Part shown: piece after piece, positions 53,540 to 61,586 of the stretch
How the letters are laid out: the number at the start of each line of letters is the position of its first letter
How positions within the stretch are numbered: the first letter of the stretch is position 1
Source of the DNA: Aquella oligotrophica
Lineage (GTDB): Bacteria; Pseudomonadota; Gammaproteobacteria; Burkholderiales; UBA11063
Direction: 5' to 3'
Assembly: GCF_002892535.1 (NCBI RefSeq)
Contig: NZ_CP024847.1
Location: 2,728,001 to 2,792,000, forward strand
DNA length: 64,000 bases
The notes under the pieces: generated by a model
The model's input: the letters and a program-made list of their open reading frames with translations, nothing else
Told to the model about the DNA's origin: nothing
The model's database searches: none
Program-made: the position numbers and the translations under genes

Positions 53540-54555
53540 TAAAAACTACGTTTATCCAAAGCATTAATCTCAGATACCAACTGGATAACATCATGAGTAT
53601 TTTTTATCGCAAATAAGTCTGGATTATGAATAATTTGTTTATACAGTTCAGGATGGTGCGGACACGCCCCAATTGTTACCTGATTATCAATAGTCACCCC
53701 AAGAACCTCAGAACATATCCGTTTATACCGGGCTAATCGTTCAGGATCAAGAAATTCGCAGGCAACAATCTGATCTAGAGATCTACCACCAAGCTTTAGA
53801 TACCCTTCACTACCCATAATGGTCAAAGATAACTCAATATTACGTGGCTCAGCTGCAAGCGATACTTCCATTGTTCCACCAAATGAGCCAAAATCAAATA
53901 AGGCATAAGTAGTATCACTGACATCAGTACCTTGAAATTTGGTATAAAAAGAATTTGCAGCTAAAACCTTGGGGGTTCCAAGTAACTGTTGCATAATATC
54001 TAGGTAATGGATACCAAACTCAAAAAGAACTCCTCCACAGCTACTATATTTACCACGCCAACCACTAAAATAGTCGAGTGGACGCTGCCAACGCTGAATC
54101 AAACCAACTCCTCGAATATCGCCTAATAGCTCCTCTACCATGATTCGTTTTGCGATAGCAATAGATGGATTAATCCTTACTTGTAAAACGCAAAAAGCAT
54201 CAACATTATATCTAGCGGCAAGAGACTCAAGTTCCAAAACCTGATTAGCATCAAAAGACACTGGTTTCTCAACGATAATTGATTTGGATGACTCTAGTGC
54301 TTTCTTTGCCTGCACATAGTGTAGATTACTTGGAGTCAAGATTACAATACAATTAACTTCAGAGTCTTGATAGACCTCTTCTTCACTGGAGTAATACTTT
54401 AATTCAGGAAGTTGGGAACGCCATTTATCAATTACTGAGGCTCTAGGGTCAAAAAGACCAATAAACTGATAATCTTCAGGATATGCCTGTAGTGCAGCCA
54501 AATGACGACTAAAAATTGCTCCGCCACCCAAAACTGCCACCTTATACTTTGCCAT
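53539..54555 (-). CDS. Gfo/Idh/MocA family oxidoreductase
   Basis: 338 residues from ATG 54555; the frame runs on upstream into yhbY. The NAD(P) site is AVLGGGAIFSRHLAAL near the N-terminus. EKPVSFDANQVLELE carries the conserved lysine of the EKP motif. The C-terminal sheet domain has GGVLFEFGIHYLDIMQQLLG, with the usual GxxxDxGxHxxD-like arrangement altered to FEFGIHYLD. The family oxidises or reduces sugars and sugar nucleotides. In this operon it is likely to prepare or modify a precursor. It starts 4 bases after the yhbY stop codon. Confidence 0.88.
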   Translation of the reverse strand: MAKYKVAVLGGGAIFSRHLAALQAYPEDYQFIGLFDPRASVIDKWRSQLPELKYYSSEEEVYQDSEVNCIVILTPSNLHYVQAKKALESSKSIIVEKPVSFDANQVLELESLAARYNVDAFCVLQVRINPSIAIAKRIMVEELLGDIRGVGLIQRWQRPLDYFSGWRGKYSSCGGVLFEFGIHYLDIMQQLLGTPKVLAANSFYTKFQGTDVSDTTYALFDFGSFGGTMEVSLAAEPRNIELSLTIMGSEGYLKLGGRSLDQIVACEFLDPERLARYKRICSEVLGVTIDNQVTIGACPHHPELYKQIIHNPDLFAIKNTHDVIQLVSEINALDKRSF

Positions 54556-54559
54556 TTCG

Positions 54560-54859
54560 CTACTCTTTGGGTAAAGTGATTTTCTGCTTCTCACTAGGTT
54601 TAAACAATATTATCTGCTTACCAATATGTTGAACAAACTGTGCTGCTGTTTCTGTCAAAAGTTGTGGGATAAGAGCTTCTCGAACTTCTCTGTCATCACT
54701 CATCACCTTAATTTTAATTAATTCGTGTGCATTAAGACTTGATTGAATCTCTTTAATAACCGAAGGCGTCACGCCATTATTGCCTATCATTACCACTGGC
54801 TGAATACCATGTGCCAACCCTTTTAAATATTGGCGTTGTTTAACCGTCAATTCACTCAT
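54560..54859 (-). CDS. yhbY: YhbY-type (CRM) RNA-binding protein
   Basis: About 99 residues from ATG 54859 (MSELTVKQRQYLKG), which has GAAGG at good spacing; an in-frame GTG four codons upstream is also open. The CRS1/YhbY core is PVVMIGNNGVTPSVIKEI and HELIKIKVMSDDREVRE, with GKQIILFKPSE at the end. Homologues bind pre-50S ribosomes. It is the first gene of the run that continues into the polysaccharide and signalling genes, 4 bases ahead of the oxidoreductase gene, but a housekeeping RNA role is more likely than a role in the pathway. Confidence 0.9.
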   Translation of the reverse strand: MSELTVKQRQYLKGLAHGIQPVVMIGNNGVTPSVIKEIQSSLNAHELIKIKVMSDDREVREALIPQLLTETAAQFVQHIGKQIILFKPSEKQKITLPKE

Positions 54860-54902
54860 AAAAACCTTCACATCCTATTAAAATTATTGAACCATAAGGT
54901 TC

Positions 54903-54930
54903 GAAAACTATCACATTCAAATTGATAGTC
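54903..54930 (-). terminator. Weak terminator of the AdiC-like gene
   Basis: ACTATCA (54907-54913) and TGATAGT (54923-54929) form a 7-bp stem with a 9-base loop. On the minus strand the 3' arm is followed by TTTTCG. It lies 38 bases past the antiporter stop and before yhbY. Confidence 0.45.
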
Positions 54931-54967
54931 GATTTTATATTTATACTCAAAGCATTTAATTTACTAA

Positions 54968-56275
54968 CTACTTACTCCCGTAACCTTTGAAAGCAAAAAA
55001 TACCGTACTTGCAATCATCACCAGAAATGCCCAAACTGTCAATGGCTTATCAGAACCAAGGATTGACCACATACAAAACACTGCTGCAATTAGCCCCAGA
55101 GTAACATATAACCAGTAATTTTTGCTCCCAACTTCAATTTTACCAAGCTTTATCACTGCAAATGCCGAAAATATATATGGAATCAGATATAAAATTACTG
55201 ACATGGTAATGATTTTATTAAATTGCTGCTGTGCTGTAGGTGAAATAGTCAAAACAACTACAAAGCTCATAACAACCGCAAGAATCGTAAGTCCAATTGC
55301 AGGAACGCCATGTTTATTCGTCTTGGCAAAAACGCTAGGGAAAAGATTATCTTCCGCCGCAGCACGGGCAGTATGTCCAGTTACTAGTGTCCAGCCAGCC
55401 ATTGCACCAGAACAATCAATAATGGCAACAATTGACATCAAAATCCCGGCAGTATGGGAATGGAAAATTGTAGCCAGAGTATCTGCAAATGGTGAGCTAG
55501 ATGCAGCAAGCTGATGATTTGGGATAATTCCCATCATTACTGTGCAAGTAGCAATATAAATCGTTGCCGCAATCATTACGCCTAGAATTGTTGCTAACGG
55601 AATGTTTTTTCTAGGATTTTTTACAACAGCAGCAGAGACACAGGCAGATTCAACACCAATAAACGCCCACATAATGTTATTAAACGAGGAGTTTACCGCA
55701 GTTATTGGCGTTTGATGAGAAGCATTCCAGCCCGCCATAAAAGTATCATAACTAAACCAGTGCCAGCCAAAAATAGCAACAAACAAAAGAGGAAAAACAG
55801 CCAAGAGAAAAGCTAGAGACTGGACGAGTCCAACTACCTTTGCCCCACGGATATTAAGCCAAGTAAAGAGCCAGATAATAATAATCTGAGTAGCGGCACT
55901 AATTGCCAGATTATTAAATAGGGGAAAAATATTTGCAAGATAACCAACCACAATAGTAACCATACTAACTAAAGCGATCCAGTTAGCAAGAGAATAAACA
56001 AAATTGGTTTGATAGCCGATAAAATCGCCAAACGCTGCTCTAGCATATGAATACGGACCAGCTCCTCCCGGAACGATGATAGCAAGTCTAGCAAACACCA
56101 AAGCGAGAGCAATCACACCCAACATTGCTACGCCCCAGCCAATAAGTGATATCCCACCTATTCCAGCAAGTGAGGCTGGTAACATATATACGCCAGAACC
56201 AAGCATATTACTTGTTACCAAAAACATCGCAGCAACAAGACCTATCTGTGAAATACCCTTTTTATTCGCAAGCAT
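54968..56275 (-). CDS. Arginine/agmatine-type antiporter (AdiC/CadB-like, APC family)
   Basis: 435 residues with about 12 hydrophobic helices. The substrate motif GSGVYMLPASLAGIGG (helix 1) and IMWAFIGVESACVSAAVVKNP (helix 6), quoted in part, match E. coli AdiC closely, as does GGAGPYSYARAAFGDFIGYQTN, quoted in part as YSYARAAFGDFIGYQTN. It should swap a basic amino acid for its decarboxylated amine across the inner membrane, which in E. coli protects against acid. No decarboxylase gene is in the window. It diverges from prmC. Confidence 0.82.
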   Translation of the reverse strand: MLANKKGISQIGLVAAMFLVTSNMLGSGVYMLPASLAGIGGISLIGWGVAMLGVIALALVFARLAIIVPGGAGPYSYARAAFGDFIGYQTNFVYSLANWIALVSMVTIVVGYLANIFPLFNNLAISAATQIIIIWLFTWLNIRGAKVVGLVQSLAFLLAVFPLLFVAIFGWHWFSYDTFMAGWNASHQTPITAVNSSFNNIMWAFIGVESACVSAAVVKNPRKNIPLATILGVMIAATIYIATCTVMMGIIPNHQLAASSSPFADTLATIFHSHTAGILMSIVAIIDCSGAMAGWTLVTGHTARAAAEDNLFPSVFAKTNKHGVPAIGLTILAVVMSFVVVLTISPTAQQQFNKIITMSVILYLIPYIFSAFAVIKLGKIEVGSKNYWLYVTLGLIAAVFCMWSILGSDKPLTVWAFLVMIASTVFFAFKGYGSK

Positions 56276-56509
56276 ATCGCCTCAATATTAATAGACACTC
56301 TTCCAGTATTATACAATCTTTTTTAACTATCGGAAATTAATGAATGCATTTTGACCACTTTAGGATCCATAACAACTGTAAAAATGCAACCCTACCCTTT
56401 TAATTATAAATCTGTTAACATCGCTACTGATACTCACAAAATAATTAAATTAACGCTTTACATGACCAGTTATTTATTAAGAGATTTTTTTAAGAAAGAA
56501 TAGTAGCAG

Positions 56510-57310
56510 ATGATTACTATCCGTCAATTATTAATGAAAAATGATATTAGCCGACTGGATAATCGGGTGATTCTTCGTGAAATCACTGGGCTTACAGATG
56601 CACAACTTATAAGTCGTGATGATACACCTTTATCCGATCAGCAACTTATACAATATCAAAGCTGGATTGAGCGACTACAAAAAGGTGAGCCAATTGCATA
56701 TATTATTGGCTATAAAGAATTTTTTTCACGAAGATTTAAGGTTACATCAGATACTCTTATTCCTCGTCCGGATACCGAGATCCTAGTAGAACAAATTCTA
56801 GCAACCGCCAAAAATGGTGATTCTCTGCTCGATATGGGAACGGGAAGTGGTTGTATAGCAATTAGCTGCCAACTGGAGAATCCAACCTTAAATGTTTCTG
56901 CTTGCGATATATCATTAGCAGCTCTAACTATCGCCAAAGAAAATGCTAGATTGCTTAATGCAGAAATTTCTTGTATTGAAAGCAATTGGTTTCAGGCTAT
57001 TAGTGGAAAATTTGCTATAATTGCGAGTAATCCACCGTATATCCATGCAACAGATAATCATCTGGCTAATTTAGCATATGAACCAGCTTCAGCACTTACC
57101 GATTTTGCTGATGGTTTATCTGCTATTCGGCAGATCATACAAGATGCACCAAAGCATTTGTTAAATCAAGGTTGGTTATTGTTTGAGCATGGTTATGATC
57201 AGGCGAATAAGGTTAGGGAACTGTTGGGAAAACGTGGTTTTCAAAATATCAGTTCAGAGAAAGATTACGCCGGGATTGAAAGAGTATCTTATGGGCAATG
57301 GATAGAGTAA
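56510..57310 (+). CDS. prmC: Peptide chain release factor glutamine methyltransferase
   Basis: 266 residues. The N-terminal helical domain (about 1-70) precedes a SAM methyltransferase fold with LLDMGTGSGCIAISCQ and the catalytic SNPPYI motif. It methylates the GGQ glutamine of RF1 and RF2. The start MITIRQLLMKND suits the family, and it opens a plus-strand run with a PAP2 gene, metF and an amidotransferase-like gene. Confidence 0.94.
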   Translation: MITIRQLLMKNDISRLDNRVILREITGLTDAQLISRDDTPLSDQQLIQYQSWIERLQKGEPIAYIIGYKEFFSRRFKVTSDTLIPRPDTEILVEQILATAKNGDSLLDMGTGSGCIAISCQLENPTLNVSACDISLAALTIAKENARLLNAEISCIESNWFQAISGKFAIIASNPPYIHATDNHLANLAYEPASALTDFADGLSAIRQIIQDAPKHLLNQGWLLFEHGYDQANKVRELLGKRGFQNISSEKDYAGIERVSYGQWIE

Positions 57311-57383
57311 GTTTAAATACCTGAAAATCATTACATCATAATCTCTATTTTTATAAAACTATATAGTTATTAAGGAACTTTTG

Positions 57384-58046
57384 ATGGCTTGCCCATTACA
57401 CAAATGCGAAACAAAATGTTGCTGTCTTAAAGATAGCTGGTTATTTTTAATTTTTCTGGCTCTTGCCATTGGAATCTGGTTATCCGGTAAAAATCACGAA
57501 CTTTTTCTAGCCATAAATAGCCACCATGATTTATTACCAGACATGTTCTGGGCTTCATTTAATTTACTTAGTTATTCAAAATTTTTCATTCTTCCAGTAT
57601 TATTGATACTTATTACTGTTGTTAAAAAACGCAGTGCATTACCAAATGTTTTACTACTAATTATTCTTTACTATCTAGTTTTTGCGGCATTAAAAAAATT
57701 GGTCGGCGAAGCTCGCCCATACATAGTATTACCTGAAAACAGCTTTTTCTGGCTAAACTATTTCGAAGATGCGGTAAAATCAGCTTATAAATCTTTCCCT
57801 TCCGGGCATACCGGAAATATGGCAGTGTTTGCCTTTGCTATTAGCACCATGTTTTTTGCCAATAAACGCGGCTTACAATTCTTAATGCTATTTCTAGTTG
57901 CGGCAACTGCTTTTGCGCGTATCTGTACCGGATGGCATTGGCCGCTAGATGTAATTAGTAGTGGTCTAATTGGCTATGTGTTGGTAAAAATATGTTTTGC
58001 AATTAATTTAAGTCGTTGGTGTCCAAAGAAAAATGCGAGTAAGTGA
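57384..58046 (+). CDS. PAP2-family membrane phosphatase
   Basis: 220 residues from ATG 57384 (AAGGA six bases upstream). The three phosphatase motifs are present: KKLVGEARP (KxxxxxxRP), SFPSGHTGNM (PSGH) and RICTGWHWPLDV (RxxxxxHxxxD). About five membrane segments are seen. The family dephosphorylates lipid phosphates such as undecaprenyl pyrophosphate or lipid A in the periplasm. The exact substrate is not determined. The next gene, metF, starts 14 bases before this stop. Confidence 0.87.
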   Translation: MACPLHKCETKCCCLKDSWLFLIFLALAIGIWLSGKNHELFLAINSHHDLLPDMFWASFNLLSYSKFFILPVLLILITVVKKRSALPNVLLLIILYYLVFAALKKLVGEARPYIVLPENSFFWLNYFEDAVKSAYKSFPSGHTGNMAVFAFAISTMFFANKRGLQFLMLFLVAATAFARICTGWHWPLDVISSGLIGYVLVKICFAINLSRWCPKKNASK

Positions 58047-58977
58047 TCATTTAAGTCAGGCAAAAAAAACTCTATTTAGTTATGAGATTGTTCCTCCGTT
58101 ACGCGGTTCTACTCCGATAACGGAAATCTTTTCAATTATTGAAAAGCTTTTACCGTATGATCCGAAATGGATTAATGTTACAACTCATGCTTCATCATTA
58201 TTATATGTTGAAAATAGCGATGGAACGATTAGTAAAAGAATCCATAAGAAACGTCCAGGAACAATGGGCATTTGTGGTGTAATTCAGAATAAGTATGGAA
58301 TTGATGCTGTTGCTCATGTTTTATGCCAAGGATTCTCACAGCAAGAAACCGAAGATGCCCTAATTGAGCTTAATTATATGGGAATAGAAAATATTCTTGC
58401 CTTAAAAGGTGATAATCTTAACTATAACCGCCAAATTGCCGACAATGAGACAGTCAATCGCAATGCAGTTGATCTGGTACGCCAAGTTGCCAAGATGCGC
58501 GATGGTAAATTTATAGCTGATACTGAATACCCTCCGGTAGACTTTTGTATGGGCGTTGCTGGTTATCCAGAAAAACACTTTGAAGCCGCCAATATGCAGC
58601 TTAATATTGATTATTTGAAGCAAAAAGTTGCTGCTGGTGCCGAATATGTAATTACTCAAATGTTTTTCGACAATGATAAGTACTTTGCCTATGTCGATGC
58701 CTGTCGTGCAGCAGGGATAAATGTCCCTATCATCCCGGGCATAAAAGTAATTAAAACTGCGAATCAACTAAATAGCCTGCCACGCTTATTTCATATTGAC
58801 CTACCTCATGAACTGGTAAGTGAATTGGTCGCAAAGCCTGAACATGCTGCAACAATTGGTAAAGAATGGGCAAAAACTCAGGTTAAGGATCTAATTGCTC
58901 GTGGTGCGCCATGTGTACATTTCTTCCTGATGAATGATGTCAGTAGTGTACTTGAAATTATCAAAGACTTTAATTAA
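58033..58977 (+). CDS. metF: 5,10-methylenetetrahydrofolate reductase, Bacteroidota-like
   Basis: 314 residues. The FAD-binding TIM-barrel enzyme that makes 5-methyltetrahydrofolate for methionine synthesis. It starts MRVSDHLSQAKKTLFSYEIVPPLRG, quoted in part, and has RKRPGTMGICGVIQNKYGID-like text, VDFCMGVAGYPEKHFEA and ITQMFFDNDKY. These segments match what I recall of Bacteroidota MetF (for example FSFEILPPLKG) better than the SFEFFPPK type of most proteobacteria. It overlaps the PAP2 gene by 14 bases, and 18 bases separate it from the next gene. Confidence 0.93.
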   Translation: MRVSDHLSQAKKTLFSYEIVPPLRGSTPITEIFSIIEKLLPYDPKWINVTTHASSLLYVENSDGTISKRIHKKRPGTMGICGVIQNKYGIDAVAHVLCQGFSQQETEDALIELNYMGIENILALKGDNLNYNRQIADNETVNRNAVDLVRQVAKMRDGKFIADTEYPPVDFCMGVAGYPEKHFEAANMQLNIDYLKQKVAAGAEYVITQMFFDNDKYFAYVDACRAAGINVPIIPGIKVIKTANQLNSLPRLFHIDLPHELVSELVAKPEHAATIGKEWAKTQVKDLIARGAPCVHFFLMNDVSSVLEIIKDFN

Positions 58978-58995
58978 TCTACTAATGAGAAAACT

Positions 58996-59802
58996 GTGAG
59001 AAAACCAATTATAGGTATTACTTCAAATCTGGATAGTATTGCTGCAACATCTGCTAGTCACGATGAATTTGTCTTCGTAAGATCAAATTATGTCAATGCA
59101 ATTTGTGAAAATGGCGGGATCCCATTAATTATCAGTAGTAAGATTGAATCTGAAGATGCCGCACATATTGTTGACTCTCTAGATGGATTATTACTAATCG
59201 GTGGACAGGATGTTGATCCACGTTTTTATGGTGAAGAATGCCTTATTGAATATTGTTCGAGCATTCAGGATTCGGGTGTTCCATATAAGCGCCCACTACG
59301 GGATAAACCCAACCATTTACGCGATGAGTTTGAAATAGCCCTTTATTTTGCAGCCAAAAAGCGCAAAATTCCAATTGTCGGCATCTGTCGTGGTTATCAG
59401 TTGATTAATGTAGCTGAAGGTGGCAGTTTATTTCAGGAAATCGAAATAAACGATGTATTACATACTATCTTACCTGATGACATTATTCCGGATCATGAAG
59501 TTCTTTTACAGGAAAATTCCCACGCACATCAAGTTTTTGGCGCAACCTGTTTTATGACATGTAGTATTCACCATCAGGGGATCAAACATTTGGGACATGA
59601 TTTGATTGCTACTGGGTTTGCCAAAGACGGTTTGATTGAAATTGTTGAGAGCCCAGACCCAGAACATTTCTTGATTGGTATTCAGGGACACCCAGAGCGT
59701 TCATGTAAGCAATTTTATGAACATAATAGCCTCTTCTCGTCTTTTATCCAGGCTTGTATTGATTTTAGATATCGAAGTCAACACCAAAAATTACCAGCCT
59801 GA
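58996..59802 (+). CDS. Class I glutamine amidotransferase-like gamma-glutamyl hydrolase (peptidase C26, PuuD-like)
   Basis: 268 residues. The start is GTG at 58996; the ATG at 58985 is out of frame. The nucleophile is Cys131 in IVGICRGYQLINVAEGG. The His and Glu of the triad lie in GIQGHPERS. GLLLIGGQDVDPRFYGE is the oxyanion-hole region. Relatives cleave gamma-glutamyl-GABA in putrescine breakdown. The absence of other puu genes here leaves the substrate open. Confidence 0.83.
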   Translation: MRKPIIGITSNLDSIAATSASHDEFVFVRSNYVNAICENGGIPLIISSKIESEDAAHIVDSLDGLLLIGGQDVDPRFYGEECLIEYCSSIQDSGVPYKRPLRDKPNHLRDEFEIALYFAAKKRKIPIVGICRGYQLINVAEGGSLFQEIEINDVLHTILPDDIIPDHEVLLQENSHAHQVFGATCFMTCSIHHQGIKHLGHDLIATGFAKDGLIEIVESPDPEHFLIGIQGHPERSCKQFYEHNSLFSSFIQACIDFRYRSQHQKLPA

Positions 59803-59920
59803 AATACTAGCCTGTCCAAATTGGTTAGATAATATGATTTTCTCCATGCTATATTAATTGGTATCTTAGATAATATCGGTGAGAATAATAGCTCTAATAT
59901 ATAGAAAAGTGAAATTCATA

Positions 59921-61450
59921 ATGAAAAATAGTTTTAAAACAGTCTTGGTTTTTAGTGGTTTTTTTAGTATTGCATTATTGTCTTCATGTAGTAGTGGAAC
60001 AAGTAGCAATTCTGATGCTACACTAAGTTTTAGTGTGGAACCTGCCAGTAATAGTACACCAACTGGTACACAAAATTATATTACACCAGCAATTAAAGTT
60101 TCTATCCTAGATAGCAATGGTGCAGTTGAGAGTACGGCAAATGTGCCCGTAACTCTTTCTATCGCCAATCAACCCAATGTCAGTCAGCCTATGGGAGAAA
60201 TATATACCGGAACCCTGATTGGTAATGTTACGGTCAGTGCAGTAAATGGCATTGCAACTTTTGAGAGTCTATCGGTTACTCAGCCGGGAAATGGTTATAC
60301 TCTTCTTGCGAGTGCAGAAGGTTATAAATCAGCAATAAGTACTCCATTTAATGTTAATTCTTCAATAGTTATTGCTGAATCAGCTGGTTATAAGAGTACT
60401 CTAGATAGTAGTGGTTATGAAGTTGCTTATATTGGCGATATTGGCAGTAATTATCAGGGTAACGTTTATGTTTACATTGATTATGGTTCAAATCCAATTA
60501 CTACTGATGAAGAATTTAATAATTTCAATTGTGGTGAAAGTTGGATCAGAAATACTCCACGTAATGCGACTTTTGATTATGCTAATACTCTAGGTAGCCC
60601 GATGGCAGCACCTGGTCCGTTAACTCCATATACTGACTGTCAGGGACACACTTGGGGGCTAATTGTAATTAATCAAAGCTATAACTGGCCTTTTGAATCT
60701 GTAGCTTATCCGACACCCGTACCAGTAAATGGCTGGCAGGCAGGGCAAACAGGTAATTATGTTCCGCCTGGAGAGGTTAAATATTCAAATATAAATAAAA
60801 ATCAATTTTATTTGTTCACTCAAAATAATCAGGCAGGTGAAGCAATTTTACGCCACTTTATTACCGATACTTGGGGTAATATTTATATAATGAAATCAAC
60901 TAATCTTGCCGATACTACTCCAGAAGAGATTACTAGAGCTTTCGAATCAGCAGTTTTACCAATTGGATTTAAGAAAACTAGTATATATTTGGCACAAGAT
61001 TTATATTCTATGCCTGCATACAATTATTATGGGAATGAGTCATATCCAAGTTCATTGTTTATGGACTTCCGGGATAGTGCCGATAATGCTTATAGCATGG
61101 TTTATTGGAGTGGTAATGGTAATAGCATCCCACAGCAGGTACAACCAACAGGGGTTCTTCCATTATTTACTACCGAAAAAGGTGGACGGTTAAATGGTAC
61201 AGATACCGATGACCAGATGTGGGGTAGCTTTGGTAATGATGTATTTTATCCATATTCAGGTAATGATATTATTGATGGTGGACTTGGAGAAAACACGGTA
61301 GTATTTGCTTTGGCATCGAGTATGTATGCAATTTCCACCAGTGATGGGATTACAACAGTTAGTGGTCCAGATGGAGTAAAAACCCTAAGTAATATTCAAT
61401 ATTTGCAGTTTAGCGATAAGGTTTTAGTTAACTCAATTACCTCTCATTAG
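59921..61450 (+). CDS. Lipoprotein with an Ig-like domain and degenerate RTX-type repeats
   Basis: 509 residues from ATG 59921; upstream ATG-less codons are in frame but do not fit a signal peptide. The signal ends in the lipobox ALLSSC, followed by SSGTSS, so it is likely an outer-membrane lipoprotein. The region about 20-155 is beta-rich like a bacterial Ig domain. The C-terminal end has RTX-like nonapeptides: DTDDQMWGSFGNDVFYPYSGNDIIDGGLG, quoted here as GSFGNDVF and SGNDIIDGGLG, then LSNIQYLQFSDKVL. I recognise no catalytic domain in the middle. It lies just before the chitinase gene and may bind a polymer. Confidence 0.75.
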   Translation: MKNSFKTVLVFSGFFSIALLSSCSSGTSSNSDATLSFSVEPASNSTPTGTQNYITPAIKVSILDSNGAVESTANVPVTLSIANQPNVSQPMGEIYTGTLIGNVTVSAVNGIATFESLSVTQPGNGYTLLASAEGYKSAISTPFNVNSSIVIAESAGYKSTLDSSGYEVAYIGDIGSNYQGNVYVYIDYGSNPITTDEEFNNFNCGESWIRNTPRNATFDYANTLGSPMAAPGPLTPYTDCQGHTWGLIVINQSYNWPFESVAYPTPVPVNGWQAGQTGNYVPPGEVKYSNINKNQFYLFTQNNQAGEAILRHFITDTWGNIYIMKSTNLADTTPEEITRAFESAVLPIGFKKTSIYLAQDLYSMPAYNYYGNESYPSSLFMDFRDSADNAYSMVYWSGNGNSIPQQVQPTGVLPLFTTEKGGRLNGTDTDDQMWGSFGNDVFYPYSGNDIIDGGLGENTVVFALASSMYAISTSDGITTVSGPDGVKTLSNIQYLQFSDKVLVNSITSH

Positions 61451-61508
61451 GATTTACAAATGTTTTTAGTACTTGCCATACGAAAATGAATAGTTAATAT
61501 ACGAATTT

Positions 61509-61536
61509 GCAGATTGCCACTTTTATGGCTATCTGC
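61509..61536 (+). terminator. Hairpin between the lipoprotein and chitinase genes
   Basis: GCAGAT (61509-61514) pairs with ATCTGC (61531-61536), and GCCA pairs with TGGC inside after a T-T mismatch. The tail TAAAATATGTTT is only moderately U-rich. It may separate the two transcripts. Confidence 0.45.
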
Positions 61537-61586
61537 TAAAATATGTTTATCAGTATGATAAAACTATTTAACACAAGGGAAACATA

